From contig JAEOTR010000053.1 in NCBI GenBank assembly GCA_016839705.1, positions 37,878 through 101,877 of the forward strand: 64,000 bases of DNA, written 5' to 3'. This document shows positions 63,057 through 64,000 of this stretch, piece after piece. How positions within the stretch are numbered: the stretch's first letter is position 1; each line of letters opens with the position of its first letter. The notes beneath the pieces are model-generated. The model did no database searches. It was not told where the DNA came from and worked only from the letters and a program-made list of their open reading frames with translations. The DNA comes from Promethearchaeota archaeon (GTDB lineage: Archaea > Asgardarchaeota > Lokiarchaeia > Sigyniarchaeales > SOKP01). A program made the translations under genes and the position numbers.

Positions 63057-64000
63057 TTATCTTTTTATCTCATAACCAGCTTTTTCTCGGTCATAAGTCT
63101 TTTCAGTAACTCCCTGTTCTTTGAGAAATCGTTTCATTATTCTATGAACTTTTGATTTTGGCAATGCTTCTACAAAATCAATAAAGCGCGGGATTTGGAA
63201 GTATGCAAGTTTATCTTGAAGGAAATCTAATAATTCTTCAGCTTCCATCGTTTGATTCGGTTGTAATACGACAGCAACCATCACCTCATCTTCAGCATAG
63301 TCCTCTCCTACTTGATGCCCTTTAATACCGTATGCAGCAGATTCCAGTACTTTATCGTGTAGATTAATAGCTCGTTCAATAGACCATGCTGCTATATTTT
63401 CTCCACGTCGACGGATTGAATCTTTCTTTCGATCTACAAAGAAGTACCAACCATTCTCGTCTCTGGTTGCTAAATCACCAGTGAGAAACCATGATCTACC
63501 ATCAGAAGCCTTTTGGATTCGGGCTGCTGATGCTTCTGGATTCTTATAATAAGATACTTTTCGTTGGTCTTTTTCTTCTTCTTTTACTAGAAATACTAAT
63601 TCCCCTACCTCATCAGGTCCTAATATATTCAAATTATCGTCCATAATTTCTGCAACAGTACCTTCTGGTGCTTTTCCCATAGATCCTACAGGGGCATTTA
63701 GGTCACCTCCAGCTCCTAGACTGAAACCGCCTCCATCTACTGCACCGTAACCTTCAAACAGTTTTACATTGAACCGTTCTTCGAAATCCCTCACAAGTTC
63801 TTTTGGAGCAGCAGCAGAGCCAATAAATTGAACTTTATGGTCTTTATCATTTGGGCGTGGTGGTTGCTTCATGAGATACTGTGGCATTGAACCTAAAGTA
63901 TTAAAAGTTGTCACTTCATATTTTCGTACTATATCCCAGTGTCTTGAAGCGGAAAATCGCTTAGATAACACGACAGGGACTTCACCATAATACCCAGGCA
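63057..64000 (-). CDS. acyl-CoA synthetase-like (AMP-binding) protein, copy 3 (cut by the window end)
   Basis: The C-terminal 314 or so residues of a third acyl-CoA ligase-like protein; the frame stays open to base 64000, and the residues there (PGYYGEVPVVLSKRF) match copies 1 and 2, so the gene continues outside. YGAVDGGGF, LTGDLATRDENGWYFFVDRKKD and the altered A10 segment LPKSKVHRIMKRFLK are seen. It is closest to copy 2. The ATP loop and N terminus are outside the window. A start within the window at 63971 would be wrong. Confidence 0.92.
   Translation of the reverse strand, partial: PGYYGEVPVVLSKRFSASRHWDIVRKYEVTTFNTLGSMPQYLMKQPPRPNDKDHKVQFIGSAAAPKELVRDFEERFNVKLFEGYGAVDGGGFSLGAGGDLNAPVGSMGKAPEGTVAEIMDDNLNILGPDEVGELVFLVKEEEKDQRKVSYYKNPEASAARIQKASDGRSWFLTGDLATRDENGWYFFVDRKKDSIRRRGENIAAWSIERAINLHDKVLESAAYGIKGHQVGEDYAEDEVMVAVVLQPNQTMEAEELLDFLQDKLAYFQIPRFIDFVEALPKSKVHRIMKRFLKEQGVTEKTYDREKAGYEIKR

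Overview
The window looks like an Asgard archaeon, most likely of the Lokiarchaeia type. This rests on gene content, not on a database search. The DNA is AT-rich. It carries an archaeal histone, a geranylgeranyl-reductase-like flavoprotein and a tungsten aldehyde:ferredoxin oxidoreductase. It also carries a eukaryote-like set: two Rab/Ras-like GTPases with roadblock domains, a RING-H2 finger protein, longin-like domains, a dual-specificity-type phosphatase and several TPR proteins. Start regions show archaeal TATA boxes near TTTATATA, ribosome binding sites near GGAGG or GGTGAT, and T-rich stretches after genes. No CRISPR array, rRNA, insertion sequence, integrase or phage gene was seen.

Layout. 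From 1 to 3.3 kb: tRNA-Arg(CCT), a nucleotidyltransferase, and an AOR operon with two MoaD/ThiS-like proteins. From 3.5 to 11 kb: a seven-PAS histidine kinase, an AAC(3)-like acetyltransferase, histone, a GNAT protein, a membrane protein and an isopropylmalate-dehydrogenase-family enzyme. From 11 to 15 kb: a signalling block with two tandem roadblock-GTPase proteins and a divergent RING-H2/TPR protein. From 15 to 19.3 kb: ThiD and ThiC flank a membrane-anchored beta-helix protein that overlaps a membrane-bound winged-helix regulator. From 19.4 to 31.9 kb: mixed housekeeping and unknown genes (NDP-forming acyl-CoA synthetase subunit, HSL esterase, Nudix, phosphatase, amidohydrolase, large TPR protein, flavoprotein, longin/roadblock protein, thioredoxin, ferredoxin). 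From 32 to 38.9 kb: three tandem old-yellow-enzyme-type flavoproteins, a fused DppB-DppC-like membrane protein and a CDF metal transporter.

From 39 to 64 kb: an acyl-CoA and alcohol metabolism region. It has three short-chain dehydrogenases, a zinc alcohol dehydrogenase, an MBL hydrolase, five enoyl-CoA hydratase/isomerase proteins (three in tandem), a DUF35 plus thiolase pair, a CaiB-type CoA-transferase, two MFS_2 transporters, three acyl-CoA-ligase-like proteins and a sulfatase. Read together they could import, activate, hydrate, oxidise and cleave a carboxylic acid or alcohol. No acyl-CoA dehydrogenase is present, so the pathway is incomplete here or acts on already unsaturated substrates. 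The OYE-type enzymes upstream could serve enoyl reduction.

Local gene duplication is the strongest structural theme: GTPases x2, OYE x3, SDR x3, ECH x3, MFS x2, acyl ligases x3. Items most worth a second look are the RING-H2/TPR protein, the roadblock-GTPase proteins with an apparent second degenerate GTPase domain, the TPR-longin gene split by an in-frame TAA, the DppBC fusion that seems to have lost both ATPase-coupling loops, and the MBL gene whose coding signal runs upstream of any normal start codon.
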